DNA of 36,677 nucleotides from Mycobacterium paraense (GTDB taxonomy: Bacteria; Actinomycetota; Actinomycetes; Mycobacteriales; Mycobacteriaceae), in NCBI RefSeq assembly GCF_002101815.1, contig NZ_LQPM01000015.1, forward strand, positions 1 to 36,677, in the 5' to 3' direction. Shown here piece by piece: positions 8,721 to 16,465 of this stretch. The translations under genes and the position numbers were made by a program. How positions within the stretch are numbered: position 1 is the first letter of the stretch; each line of letters opens with the position of its first letter. The notes below the pieces were generated by a model. The model was not told where the DNA came from. It saw only the letters and a program-made list of their open reading frames with translations, and did no database searches.

Positions 8721-9003
8721 GAGTCTGGTTCGTCCTCCTCGAAGGGGTCCCACAGCGGTCGACTGGGGACCTCGGTCACGCACTATTTGTCTGCACAGCG
8801 TGTTACTGGCGGGTAACTTTGTGCGGTCTGCTCTCACACCATAGCGGGTCACGCAGGCACTACTGCCCGGCTCCTCCCCCGTCCGCCAGCGCGGACGGCG
8901 TCGTCACCGGGCGGCAGGTTCTTTCGCCCTGTCCGCCGCTGCCAACAGGGGTGCCCAGTTCCCGGTTCGCGAATCGGACACTTCGCGTTAGCCTCCCTAT
9001 GCA
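8721..9003. other. Divergent intergenic region between etfB and the MGLP operon
   Basis: This 283-nt region has no convincing gene. It holds the inverted repeat described separately (8802-8817), a 7-bp hairpin CGTCCGC/GCGGACG (8880-8897), the palindrome TTCGCGAA near 8965-8972, and a -10-like TAGCCT at 8989-8994. The last element would start transcription at about 9001-9004, right at the methyltransferase ATG, which lacks a ribosome site; that mRNA may be leaderless. Confidence 0.5.
8802..8817. promoter_or_regulatory. Inverted repeat upstream of etfBA, candidate operator
   Basis: GTTAC (8802-8806) and GTAAC (8813-8817) are perfect complements around TGGCGG. The 16-bp site lies 82 bp upstream of the etfB start, a plausible position for a repressor or activator controlling fatty-acid oxidation electron flow. 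Which regulator binds is not deducible from the window. Confidence 0.35.
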
Positions 9004-9816
9004 ATGAGCGCACACGTGTCCGACGTTCCCCGCGACGTGCCGGGCGACCCCTCGCCGGGGGCCCCGGGACAAGACCCAGCGGTGTTGACGCTGACGGGCG
9101 AGCGCACCATCCCGGGTCTCGACATCGAGAACTATTGGTTCCGCCGCCACCAGGTCGTCTACCAGCGACTGGCGCCGCGCTGCGCGGGCCTCGAGGTGCT
9201 TGAGGCCGGCTGCGGCGAGGGGTACGGGGCCGACCTAATCGCCGCCGTCGCGCGCCGGGTCGTCGCGGTGGACTACGACGCGGCCGCGGTGGCCCACGTC
9301 CGGGCGCGCTATCCGCGCGTGGAGGTCATGCAGGCCAACCTCGCGGAGCTGCCGCTGCCCGACGCGTCGGTGGATATTGTGGTGAACTTCCAAGTCATCG
9401 AGCACCTGTGGGACCAGCCACAGTTCGTCGCCGAGTGCGCGCGGGTGCTGCGCCCGTCGGGGCTGCTGATGGTGTCCACCCCCAACCGGATCACCTTTTC
9501 GCCGGGCCGTGACACGCCGATCAACCCGTTCCACACCCGCGAGCTCAACGCCGCCGAGCTGACCGAGCTGCTCCTCGACGCCGGCTTCGCCCAGGTCTCG
9601 GTCACCGGCCTGCACCACGGCGCGCGGCTGCGCGAGATGGACGCCCGCCACGGCGGGTCCATCATCGACGCGCAGATCGCGGTGGCGGTGGCCGGACGGC
9701 CGTGGCCGCCGGAACTGGCGGCCGACGTCGCCGCCGTCGCCTGCGACGACTTCGAGATCCTCGACACCGACATCGACGACAGCCTGGACCTCATCGCGAT
9801 CGCGGTGCGCCCGTGA
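9004..9816 (+). CDS. SAM-dependent methyltransferase of the MGLP cluster (Rv3030-like)
   Basis: This 270-residue class I methyltransferase has motif I as VLEAGCGEGYGAD, the acidic VVAVDYD after strand 2, and the motif IV region VNFQVIEHLWD. It is the first gene of a unit whose following members build alpha-1,4-glucan chains. In mycobacteria the corresponding locus has been linked to the 6-O-methylated glucose lipopolysaccharide, so a sugar O-methyltransferase role is the best guess. The stop overlaps the GTG of the next gene by 4 nt, indicating coupled translation. ATG 9004 has no ribosome site and may be leaderless. Confidence 0.88.
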   Translation: MSAHVSDVPRDVPGDPSPGAPGQDPAVLTLTGERTIPGLDIENYWFRRHQVVYQRLAPRCAGLEVLEAGCGEGYGADLIAAVARRVVAVDYDAAAVAHVRARYPRVEVMQANLAELPLPDASVDIVVNFQVIEHLWDQPQFVAECARVLRPSGLLMVSTPNRITFSPGRDTPINPFHTRELNAAELTELLLDAGFAQVSVTGLHHGARLREMDARHGGSIIDAQIAVAVAGRPWPPELAADVAAVACDDFEILDTDIDDSLDLIAIAVRP

Positions 9817-11393
9817 GCGGCTCCGAGGCGTCCGTGCCCGGCATGTTCACCTTGGTGCTGCACACGCACCTGCCGTGGCTGGCCCACCACGGCCGCTGGC
9901 CGGTCGGCGAGGAATGGCTGTATCAGTCCTGGGCGGCGTCCTACCTGCCGCTGCTGCGGGTGCTGCATACGCTGGCCGACGAGGATCGGCACCGGCTGAT
10001 CACGCTCGGCGTCACCCCGGTGGTCAACGCCCAGCTCGACGACCCGTACTGCCTCGACGGCATGCATCACTGGCTGGCCAACTGGCGGCTGCGCGCCACC
10101 GAGGCCGCCAGCGTGCGCTCCATCCCGCGATCCAAGTCGGCCGGCTACCAGTCCTGCACGCCGGAAGCGTTGCGGACCTTCGGGATTCGCGAATCCGCCG
10201 AGGCGGACCGGGCGCTCGAAGACTTCGCCACCCTGTGGCGGCACGGCGGCAGCCCGCTGCTGCGGGGCCTGGTCGACACCGGCACGGTGGAGTTGCTGGG
10301 CGGCCCGCTGGCCCACCCGTTCCAGCCGCTGCTCAATCCGCGGCTGCGCGAGTTCGCGCTGCGCGAGGGCCTGGTCGACGCCCGGCAGCGGCTGGCGCAC
10401 CTCCCGACCGGCATCTGGGCGCCCGAATGCGCCTACGCCCCGGGCATGGAACACGACTACGCCGCCGCGGGCGTCACGCACTTCATGGTCGACGGCCCCT
10501 CGCTGCACGGCGACACCGCCCTGGGCCGGCCGGTCGGTGACACCGACGTCGTCGCGTTCGGGCGCGACCTGCAGGTCAGCTACCGCGTGTGGTCGCCGAA
10601 ATCCGGCTACCCCGGCCACCCCGCCTACCGCGACTTCCACACCTACGACCACCTGACCGGCCTCAAACCGGCGCGCGTGACCGGGCGCAACGTGTCCTCG
10701 GAGGGCAAGGCGCCCTACGACCCCGAGCGCGCCGACCACGCCGTCGACGTCCACGTCGCCGACTTCGTCGACGTGGTGCGCGCCCGGCTGACGAGCGAAT
10801 CGGAGCGCATCGGGCGCCCCGCCCACGTCATCGCCGCCTTCGACACCGAGCTGTTCGGCCACTGGTGGTACGAGGGCCCGGCGTGGCTGGAGCGGGTGCT
10901 GCGCGCGCTGCCCGCCGCGGGGGTGCGGGTGGGCACCCTGCGCGACGCGATCGACGGCGGCTTCGTCGGCGCCCCGGTCGCCCTGCCGCCCAGCTCGTGG
11001 GGCTCGGGCAAGGACTGGCAGGTGTGGGCGGGCGAGCAGGTGACCGATTTGGTCCAGCTGAACACCGAGGTGGTCGACACCGCGCTGAGCACGGTCGACA
11101 AGGCGCTGTCGCAGACGGCGTCGCTGGACGGGCCGATCCCCCGCGACCACGTCGCCGACCAGATCCTGCGCGAGACGCTGCTCACCGTCTCCAGCGACTG
11201 GCCGTTCATGGTGAGCAAGGACTCGGCCGCCGACTACGCCCGCTACCGCGCCCACCTGCACGCGCACGCCACCCGCGAGATCGCCGGGGCGCTGGCCTCG
11301 GGCCGGCGCGATGCCGCGCAGCGGCTGGCCGAGGGGTGGAACCGCGCCGACGGCCTGTTCGGCGCCCTGGATGCGCGTAGGCTGCCGCGGTGA
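9813..11393 (+). CDS. GH57-family alpha-glucan branching/transfer enzyme (Rv3031-like)
   Basis: This 526-residue glycoside hydrolase family 57 enzyme has the early motif LHTHLPW (16-22), the nucleophile motif GIWAPECAYAPG with Glu205, and the acid/base motif AAFDTELFGHWW with Asp344. All catalytic positions are intact. GH57 enzymes of this branch introduce alpha-1,6 branches or remodel alpha-1,4-glucans. Here it probably acts on the methylglucose polysaccharide that carries a lipid head in MGLP. GTG 9813 overlaps the upstream stop by 4 nt and gives the 526-residue length I recall for Rv3031. It ends 37 nt before the glucosyltransferase start. Confidence 0.9.
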   Translation: MSGSEASVPGMFTLVLHTHLPWLAHHGRWPVGEEWLYQSWAASYLPLLRVLHTLADEDRHRLITLGVTPVVNAQLDDPYCLDGMHHWLANWRLRATEAASVRSIPRSKSAGYQSCTPEALRTFGIRESAEADRALEDFATLWRHGGSPLLRGLVDTGTVELLGGPLAHPFQPLLNPRLREFALREGLVDARQRLAHLPTGIWAPECAYAPGMEHDYAAAGVTHFMVDGPSLHGDTALGRPVGDTDVVAFGRDLQVSYRVWSPKSGYPGHPAYRDFHTYDHLTGLKPARVTGRNVSSEGKAPYDPERADHAVDVHVADFVDVVRARLTSESERIGRPAHVIAAFDTELFGHWWYEGPAWLERVLRALPAAGVRVGTLRDAIDGGFVGAPVALPPSSWGSGKDWQVWAGEQVTDLVQLNTEVVDTALSTVDKALSQTASLDGPIPRDHVADQILRETLLTVSSDWPFMVSKDSAADYARYRAHLHAHATREIAGALASGRRDAAQRLAEGWNRADGLFGALDARRLPR

Positions 11394-11430
11394 GGTGCGG
11401 ACAGCCGCGCCGCAGAGGGTGGGCAAGCGC

Positions 11431-12675
11431 GTGAAAATCCTGATGGTGTCGTGGGAGTACCCGCCGGTCGTGATCGGCGGGCTGGGCCGGCACGTGCATC
11501 ACCTCTCGACCGCGCTGGCCGCCGCGGGCCACGACGTCGTCGTCCTGTCGCGCCGCCCCACGGGCACCGATCCCAGCACGCACCCGTCGTCCGACGAGGC
11601 CAGCGAGGGCGTCCGGGTGATCGCCGCCGCGCAGGATCCGCACGAATTCACCTTCGGCGACGACATGATGGCCTGGACCCTGGCGATGGGCCACTCGATG
11701 GTCCGCGCCGGGCTCGGCCTGAAGAAGCCGGGCACCGACCGCCCGTGGCGTCCCGACGTGGTGCACGCCCACGACTGGCTGGTGGCCCACCCCGCCATTG
11801 CGCTGGCCGAATTCTATGACGTGCCAATGGTTTCCACGATCCACGCGACCGAGGCCGGGCGGCATTCCGGGTGGATCTCCGGGCGGATCAGCCGCCAGGT
11901 GCACGCGGTGGAATCGTGGCTGGTGCGCGAATCCGACTCGCTGATCACGTGTTCGGCCTCGATGGGCGACGAGATCACCGAGCTGTTCGGCCCCGGCCTG
12001 GCCGAGATCACCGTGATCCGCAACGGCATTGACGCGGCGCGCTGGCCGTTCGCGGCGCGGCGCCCGCGCCCGGGCCCGCCCGAGCTGCTCTACCTGGGTC
12101 GGCTCGAGTACGAGAAGGGCGTGCACGACGTCATCGCCGCACTGCCGCGCGTGCGGCGCGCCCACCCGGGCACCACGCTCACCATCGCCGGCGAGGGCAC
12201 GCAGCTGGACTGGCTCGTCGAGCAGGCGCGTAAACACCGGGTGCTCAAGGCGATTCGGTTCGTCGGGCATCTCGAGCACGCCGAATTGCTGGCTGTCCTG
12301 CACCGGGCCGACGCCGCGGTGCTGCCCAGCCACTACGAGCCGTTCGGCATCGTCGCGCTGGAGGCCGCCGCGGCCGGCACCCCGCTGGTGACGTCCAACA
12401 TCGGCGGCCTGGGCGAGGCGGTGATCAACGGGCAGACCGGGGTGTCGTGCCCGCCGCGCGACGTGCGGGCGCTGGCCTCGGCGATCCGCACGGTGCTCGA
12501 CGACCCGCTGGCCGCGCAGCGGCGCGCCCGCGCCGCCCGCGAACGGCTCACCTCGGCCTTCGACTGGCACACGGTGGCCGAGGAGACCGCGCAGGTCTAC
12601 CTGGCGGCCAAGCGCGGCGAACGGCAGCCCCGGCCACGGCTGCCCATCGTCGAGCACGCGCTGCCCGACCGCTGA
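11431..12675 (+). CDS. GT4 alpha-(1->4)-glucosyltransferase for MGLP/glucan elongation (Rv3032-like)
   Basis: This retaining GT-B glycosyltransferase has 414 residues, the length I recall for Rv3032. The N-terminal half has GGLGRHV (16-22), the glucan-synthase-like donor/acceptor loop. The C-terminal half has YLGRLEYEKG and the E-x7-E motif with Glu303 and Glu311 (HYEPFGIVALE), followed by TSNIGGLGE. Rv3032 has been reported to elongate the alpha-1,4-linked chain of MGLP and to contribute to glycogen and capsular glucan. The start is GTG 11431, with GAGGG upstream; an in-frame GTG at 11419 is less likely. It follows the GH57 gene and is 4 nt from the SDR gene. Confidence 0.92.
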   Translation: MKILMVSWEYPPVVIGGLGRHVHHLSTALAAAGHDVVVLSRRPTGTDPSTHPSSDEASEGVRVIAAAQDPHEFTFGDDMMAWTLAMGHSMVRAGLGLKKPGTDRPWRPDVVHAHDWLVAHPAIALAEFYDVPMVSTIHATEAGRHSGWISGRISRQVHAVESWLVRESDSLITCSASMGDEITELFGPGLAEITVIRNGIDAARWPFAARRPRPGPPELLYLGRLEYEKGVHDVIAALPRVRRAHPGTTLTIAGEGTQLDWLVEQARKHRVLKAIRFVGHLEHAELLAVLHRADAAVLPSHYEPFGIVALEAAAAGTPLVTSNIGGLGEAVINGQTGVSCPPRDVRALASAIRTVLDDPLAAQRRARAARERLTSAFDWHTVAEETAQVYLAAKRGERQPRPRLPIVEHALPDR

Positions 12676-12679
12676 CGTC

Positions 12680-14029
12680 ATGGGACTGGAATATTCGAGC
12701 GTCGTCGACGCGCCGCGCGCCGACGTCTTCGCCTGGCACGCCCGACCGGGCGCCTTCAACCGGCTGTCGCCGCCGTGGCAACCCATGCGGGTGGTGCACG
12801 AGGCGGCCTCGCTCGCCGACGGCCGCGCCACGCTGGCGCTGCCCGGCGGCCTGCGGTGGGTGGCCGAACATCAGGCGGACTCCTACGATCCACCCCGACG
12901 GTTCGTCGACGCCATCGGCAGCGCGGGGCCGGCGTCGGTGCCGGCGCGAATCGTGGTGCGGTGGCGGCACACCCACGAGTTCGAGGACGTCGGCGACAAC
13001 CGGACCCGGGTCATCGACCGGGTCGACACGCCGGTGCCCGCGTCGCTGCTGCGCCCCATGTTCGCCTACCGCCACCGTCAGCTGGCCGACGACCTGGCCG
13101 CCCACCGGCTGGCCGCCGAGCGCGGCCTGACGCCGAAGACGATCGCGGTCACGGGGGCGTCCGGGCTGGTCGGTTCGGCGTTGACCGCCTTCCTGCGCAC
13201 GGGCGGCCACCGCGTCATCGCGCTGGTCCGGCGGGCGCCCGACGGCGACGACGAGCGGCGGTGGAACCCCGACGAGCCCGACGCCGAGCTGCTCGCCGGG
13301 GTGGACGCGGTGATCCACCTGGCCGGCGCCTCGATCGCCGGCCGCTTCAGCGACGCGCACCGAAAGGCCATCCGCGACAGCAGGATCGGGCCGACGCGCC
13401 GGCTCGCCGAGCTCCTCGGCCGCACCGATCCCCGGCCGGCGGTGTTCGTCTCGGCGTCGGCGATCGGGTACTACGGCTACGACCGCGGCGACGAGACCCT
13501 CACCGAGGACAGCGACCGCGGCGACGGGTTTTTGGCCGACGTCGTCGCCGAGTGGGAGGACGCGGCCGCGCCCGCGGAACGCGCGGGCGTGCGGGCGGTG
13601 CGGGTGCGCACCGGCATCGTGCAATCACCCCGTGGCGGCACGCTGAAGCTGCTGCGTCCGCTGTTCGCCGCGGGGATCGGTGGCCGGCTCGGCGACGGCC
13701 GGCAGTGGCTGTCGTGGATCGGGATCGACGACCTGGTCGACGTCTATCACCGCGCCCTGTGGGACACGGAGCTGTCGGGTCCGGTGAATGCCGTTGCGCC
13801 GCAACCCGTTCGCAACGAGGAGTACACCCGCACCCTGGCCCGGGTGCTGCGCCGGCCCGCGGTATTGCCGGTGCCGTCGCTCGGGCCGCGGCTGCTGCTG
13901 GGCGAGCAGGGCGCCCGCGAACTCGCCCGCGCGAGCCAACGAGCGCTCCCCCACCGGCTGGCCGCGGCCGGGCACCGGTTTCGCCGGCCCGACCTGGACG
14001 GGGCGCTGCGGCACCTGTTGGGCCGCTAG
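12680..14029 (+). CDS. SRPBCC-SDR fusion protein (TIGR01777/SDR39U1-type epimerase)
   Basis: In this 449-residue two-domain protein, residues 1-150 form an SRPBCC (START-like) lipid- or ligand-binding domain beginning MGLEYSSVVDAPRADVFAWH. Residues 155-449 form an atypical SDR with TGASGLVGSAL (Gly159-Gly165), VIHLAGASIAG, SASAIGYYG and WLSWIGIDDL, the pattern of the NAD-dependent epimerase family TIGR01777. The substrate is unknown. It begins 4 nt after the Rv3032-like stop, so it is probably co-transcribed with the MGLP genes. Its stop overlaps the convergent next gene by 4 nt (CTAG). Confidence 0.85.
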   Translation: MGLEYSSVVDAPRADVFAWHARPGAFNRLSPPWQPMRVVHEAASLADGRATLALPGGLRWVAEHQADSYDPPRRFVDAIGSAGPASVPARIVVRWRHTHEFEDVGDNRTRVIDRVDTPVPASLLRPMFAYRHRQLADDLAAHRLAAERGLTPKTIAVTGASGLVGSALTAFLRTGGHRVIALVRRAPDGDDERRWNPDEPDAELLAGVDAVIHLAGASIAGRFSDAHRKAIRDSRIGPTRRLAELLGRTDPRPAVFVSASAIGYYGYDRGDETLTEDSDRGDGFLADVVAEWEDAAAPAERAGVRAVRVRTGIVQSPRGGTLKLLRPLFAAGIGGRLGDGRQWLSWIGIDDLVDVYHRALWDTELSGPVNAVAPQPVRNEEYTRTLARVLRRPAVLPVPSLGPRLLLGEQGARELARASQRALPHRLAAAGHRFRRPDLDGALRHLLGR

Positions 14030-14700
14030 TCCGCGTCCCGGCCGTCGCGGCTGCGCTGATAGGCGCGCGCCCGCAGCTCGGCGAGCCACTCCGGGTAGAG
14101 GCTCAGTCCCGGTGCGGTGTTGGCGACCGGATCGAACGACACGTCCGGCTCCTGGTCGAGGACACCGGTCAGCGTCAGCCGGGCCAGCGGCGCGAAATCG
14201 CCCCTGCCACAGGCCTGGTCGATGGCGAAGTCGATGCCGCCACCGTCGATCGCGCGCCGGATGCTGTCCAGGGAGAGGCCAAAGCCGTTGACGGCGCTGA
14301 TGCTTTGGGCGCGCAGCCACCAGACGTTGCCCTGGTAGCGCAGCGGCATGAGGCTGGTCAGGGTCTGCCCGGTCCACGACACGGTGGGCCGCAGCGCCAC
14401 CGCCCGGGCCAGCACGCCCGATCCCGCGGACACCAGCAGGATGTCCCACGGGCCGGCCCCCTCCTGCTGCGGCGCGACCCGGAACGCCAGGCCGATGAAG
14501 TCGGGCAGCGCACCCGGGGTCCCGGCGGCCTTCGAGACGCGCGCGACGACCTCGGATGACGGCAGGGGCAACCCGTCGGCCGCGGGCGCGGTCCGTTCGA
14601 TGAAGCCTTCCGCCAGCACGCCGACGGGATGGAAGAACCGGCGGCCGCGCAGGGCGGCTCCCCACTGGAAGGGCTTGGTGACCAGGTCGGAAACGTTCAC
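14026..14700 (-). CDS. Conserved actinobacterial protein of unknown function
   Basis: This 224-residue protein has no signal peptide or membrane helix. Notable segments are RRFFHPVGVLAEGFIERTAP, a VVARVSKAAGTPGALPDFIG core with GLAFRV, and a central WDILLVSAG. The pattern (a loop bearing SKAAGTPG, then a barrel-like alternation) reminds me of the catalase-like barrel superfamily, but without the heme-ligand signature I would not assign activity. The start is GTG 14700 with a weak ribosome site. It probably forms a transcription unit with the secreted protein 45 nt upstream and converges on the SDR gene. Confidence 0.7.
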   Translation of the reverse strand: MNVSDLVTKPFQWGAALRGRRFFHPVGVLAEGFIERTAPAADGLPLPSSEVVARVSKAAGTPGALPDFIGLAFRVAPQQEGAGPWDILLVSAGSGVLARAVALRPTVSWTGQTLTSLMPLRYQGNVWWLRAQSISAVNGFGLSLDSIRRAIDGGGIDFAIDQACGRGDFAPLARLTLTGVLDQEPDVSFDPVANTAPGLSLYPEWLAELRARAYQRSRDGRDAD

Positions 14701-14745
14701 CGGCGCCGGGTTCCCGTTCTCCGCCGGGAAAAACCACCGGGCCGA

Positions 14746-15456
14746 TCAAGCGGTCCGGTCGGCCAGCCGCACTTCGGACGGCGGTTGCGGTCGCTGCTCA
14801 CCGCGCGAATGGGCGTCGATGTAGAGCTGCCGCATGACCGCCTGCCAGGTCTCCAGCTCCGGCGCGGACCTCCACATGCCCTCGTACAAGCCGACCACGA
14901 CGGCGCCGCCGTCGTCGGTCAGGGCGTACACGGGGCCGCCGAAGTCGCGGTTGTCGACGGCCATGTCGGGGATGGTGAAGCGGCCGTTGCTGACCGGGCC
15001 GATCGAGCCGCAGCGCTGACCGGCGGATACCCGGAACTGGCACACCGGCAGGCCCTGTTGCGCGTCCAGGGCCGGCGCCTCGCGCAGATGGCGTCCGGTC
15101 GGCAGCACGTCGGTGGCGGTCACCTCGGGGGCCAGCATGATGACCTCGTATTCGACGGGCAGCGCCGCGTTGTCCGACGCGTCGACGGCGACCTGCCGCC
15201 GTGCCATCATGACCGCCCCGACCAGATGCCCGTCCCGGTCCGTCACGATCGGCCCGTCGCCGCACTGACCGGTCGTCAGCGCGACGTGCAACCGCAATTG
15301 GATGAATCCCACCATGCAAGCCGTGTCGCCCTGACGAATTTGCATGCCGGGGAAAGCCGTGACGCCGGAACCGGCGTGAGCCGCGGGGGCCGCACCGAAA
15401 AACATCAGCACGCACACAAATGCACTCGCTAAACGACGGCCACAAATCGCTTCCAT
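14746..15456 (-). CDS. Secreted S1-type serine protease homolog, catalytically inactive
   Basis: In this 236-residue protein, residues 1-28 form a signal peptide (basic CGRR, a hydrophobic core, AHA cleavage site). The remainder follows the chymotrypsin fold of actinobacterial secreted proteases. VALTTGQCGDG corresponds to the usual LTAGHCG, with the catalytic His replaced by Gln64. VDASDNAAL carries the putative Asp (Asp95). NRDFGGPVY corresponds to GDSGGP, with the catalytic Ser replaced by Phe172. Five cysteines remain in the mature region, enough for disulfides. It cannot be a normal protease and may be a binding protein. The start ATG 15456 has AGGGA upstream; GTG-type starts further out only add a Cys-rich tail before the signal peptide. 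Confidence 0.75.
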   Translation of the reverse strand: MEAICGRRLASAFVCVLMFFGAAPAAHAGSGVTAFPGMQIRQGDTACMVGFIQLRLHVALTTGQCGDGPIVTDRDGHLVGAVMMARRQVAVDASDNAALPVEYEVIMLAPEVTATDVLPTGRHLREAPALDAQQGLPVCQFRVSAGQRCGSIGPVSNGRFTIPDMAVDNRDFGGPVYALTDDGGAVVVGLYEGMWRSAPELETWQAVMRQLYIDAHSRGEQRPQPPSEVRLADRTA

Positions 15457-15782
15457 TGGGCCACACCGTCCCTCGCATTGCGGACGGCACTCGCATACCC
15501 GCAATCAATGCGGCCAAACGGGACCCAATAGGGGTGCAGCGCCGGGCCCAGCGAAGCCAGAAAACGAACACTTCGCGGCTCGCGCGAGCCTTCGGCTCCC
15601 GCGGGAAAGCGCTGATCGGGTCGCCGACGCGCTCGTCACCGGGCCGAACTTGCGCACGCAATGATCCGACTCCGCGGGCTCGCCGGGGCTAGGCTGGAAT
15701 CTGGTTGAGTTCACAGCTAAGTGTCTTGGAGCCCGGCGCCCTGCGCGTCCCTCCCCCTCACCACTCCCGATCGGTGCGTCCC
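15457..15782. other. Intergenic region before the STAS gene
   Basis: These 326 nt hold no credible gene. Visible elements are the 14-nt palindrome GGCTCGCGCGAGCC (15577-15590), followed by a GC-rich stem-like stretch, and a TAGGCT -10-like hexamer at 15690-15695 that would start rightward transcription near 15702. No good -35 is visible. Part of this region could be coding if the STAS gene starts at TTG 15705. Confidence 0.45.
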
Positions 15783-16280
15783 ATGACCGCTCAACACTTC
15801 ACCAATTCAGCTCGTCCCGGCCAGCCCGAGCGCTGCCGGTACATGGCCGACTTCAATGGCGCGCGGCTGTACGTTTTTGCGCGCAGCCTGGGCACCGTCC
15901 TGTGCGTCGACGGCGAAATTGACGCGTCGAATGCGGACGACGTCGCCCACGCGGTCCGGCGGTTTGCCCGGCTGAAAAGTCCCCTCGTCCTCGACCTGAG
16001 CCACCTGGAATTTCTCGGCACCGACGGTTTTCGAGCGCTGCTCGTGCTCAACCACGAGAACCAAAGGTCCCGGGTGCATTGCAGCGTGGTCGCGGGCGCC
16101 GCGCTGCGCCCGCTGCTTCGCATCGTCAGGGACCACGGTCTGCCCGTCGTCGGATCGGTCGCCGAAGCCCTGCAGCTCATCGAGGACATCGTCAGGGCGC
16201 GGCGCGAATTGCTCTCGGGGGCCGTCCGCTATCGGCGGCCGCTGCCCGATCGGGCGCGCCTCACCGCCATCCCCTCCTGA
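15783..16280 (+). CDS. STAS-domain anti-sigma factor antagonist
   Basis: In this 165-residue cytoplasmic protein, a disordered N-terminus of about 25 residues is followed by a STAS domain: LGTVLCVDGEIDASN, then LVLDLSHLEFLGTDGFRALLVL. The last segment holds the SpoIIAA-type phospho-acceptor loop with Thr80 where many homologs have Ser (DSSG becomes GTDG). Such proteins release sigma factors by binding anti-sigma kinases. It resembles the Rv2638/Rv1904 group of M. tuberculosis. The start is uncertain: ATG 15783 has no clear ribosome site, and TTG 15705 and ATG 15843 are alternatives. It lies just upstream of the carotenoid operon, so it may link pigment expression to a stress sigma factor; this is inference. 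Confidence 0.8.
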   Translation: MTAQHFTNSARPGQPERCRYMADFNGARLYVFARSLGTVLCVDGEIDASNADDVAHAVRRFARLKSPLVLDLSHLEFLGTDGFRALLVLNHENQRSRVHCSVVAGAALRPLLRIVRDHGLPVVGSVAEALQLIEDIVRARRELLSGAVRYRRPLPDRARLTAIPS

Positions 16281-16355
16281 GCCCGTCGGCGGTAGGCGAC
16301 CGGGCGATCCGCGTCCCCGGCCGACCGAATGCACCACTGGCGGATGGCGCGATCA

Positions 16356-16384
16356 TTCAGTAAGTTAATGTTTCAATAATTTAA
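16356..16384. promoter_or_regulatory. Bipartite operator copy 1 (upstream of crtE)
   Basis: Block 1 is TTCAGTAAGTTAA (16356-16368), the spacer is TGT, and block 2 is TTCAATAATTTAA (16372-16384). The same 13-3-13 layout recurs at 28507-28535 and 31322-31350. It lies in the AT-rich part of the region between the STAS gene and crtE, 81 nt before the GTG at 16466. AATAAT (16375-16380) or TAATTT (16377-16382) inside block 2 could serve as -10, so binding would block the crt promoter. Confidence 0.7.
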
Positions 16385-16465
16385 CCGAGCGTGCCGGGCG
16401 GCGGGCCGACCAGGCACATCGGCGATCGGGCAGTGTTTGTTTTCTCGTCAAAGGGGTACCAACGC

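Noticed and set aside
9309..11426. A 705-codon open frame on the minus strand.
   Set aside because: It lies antisense to the methyltransferase and the GH57 gene and shows no domain, only high-GC shadow composition.
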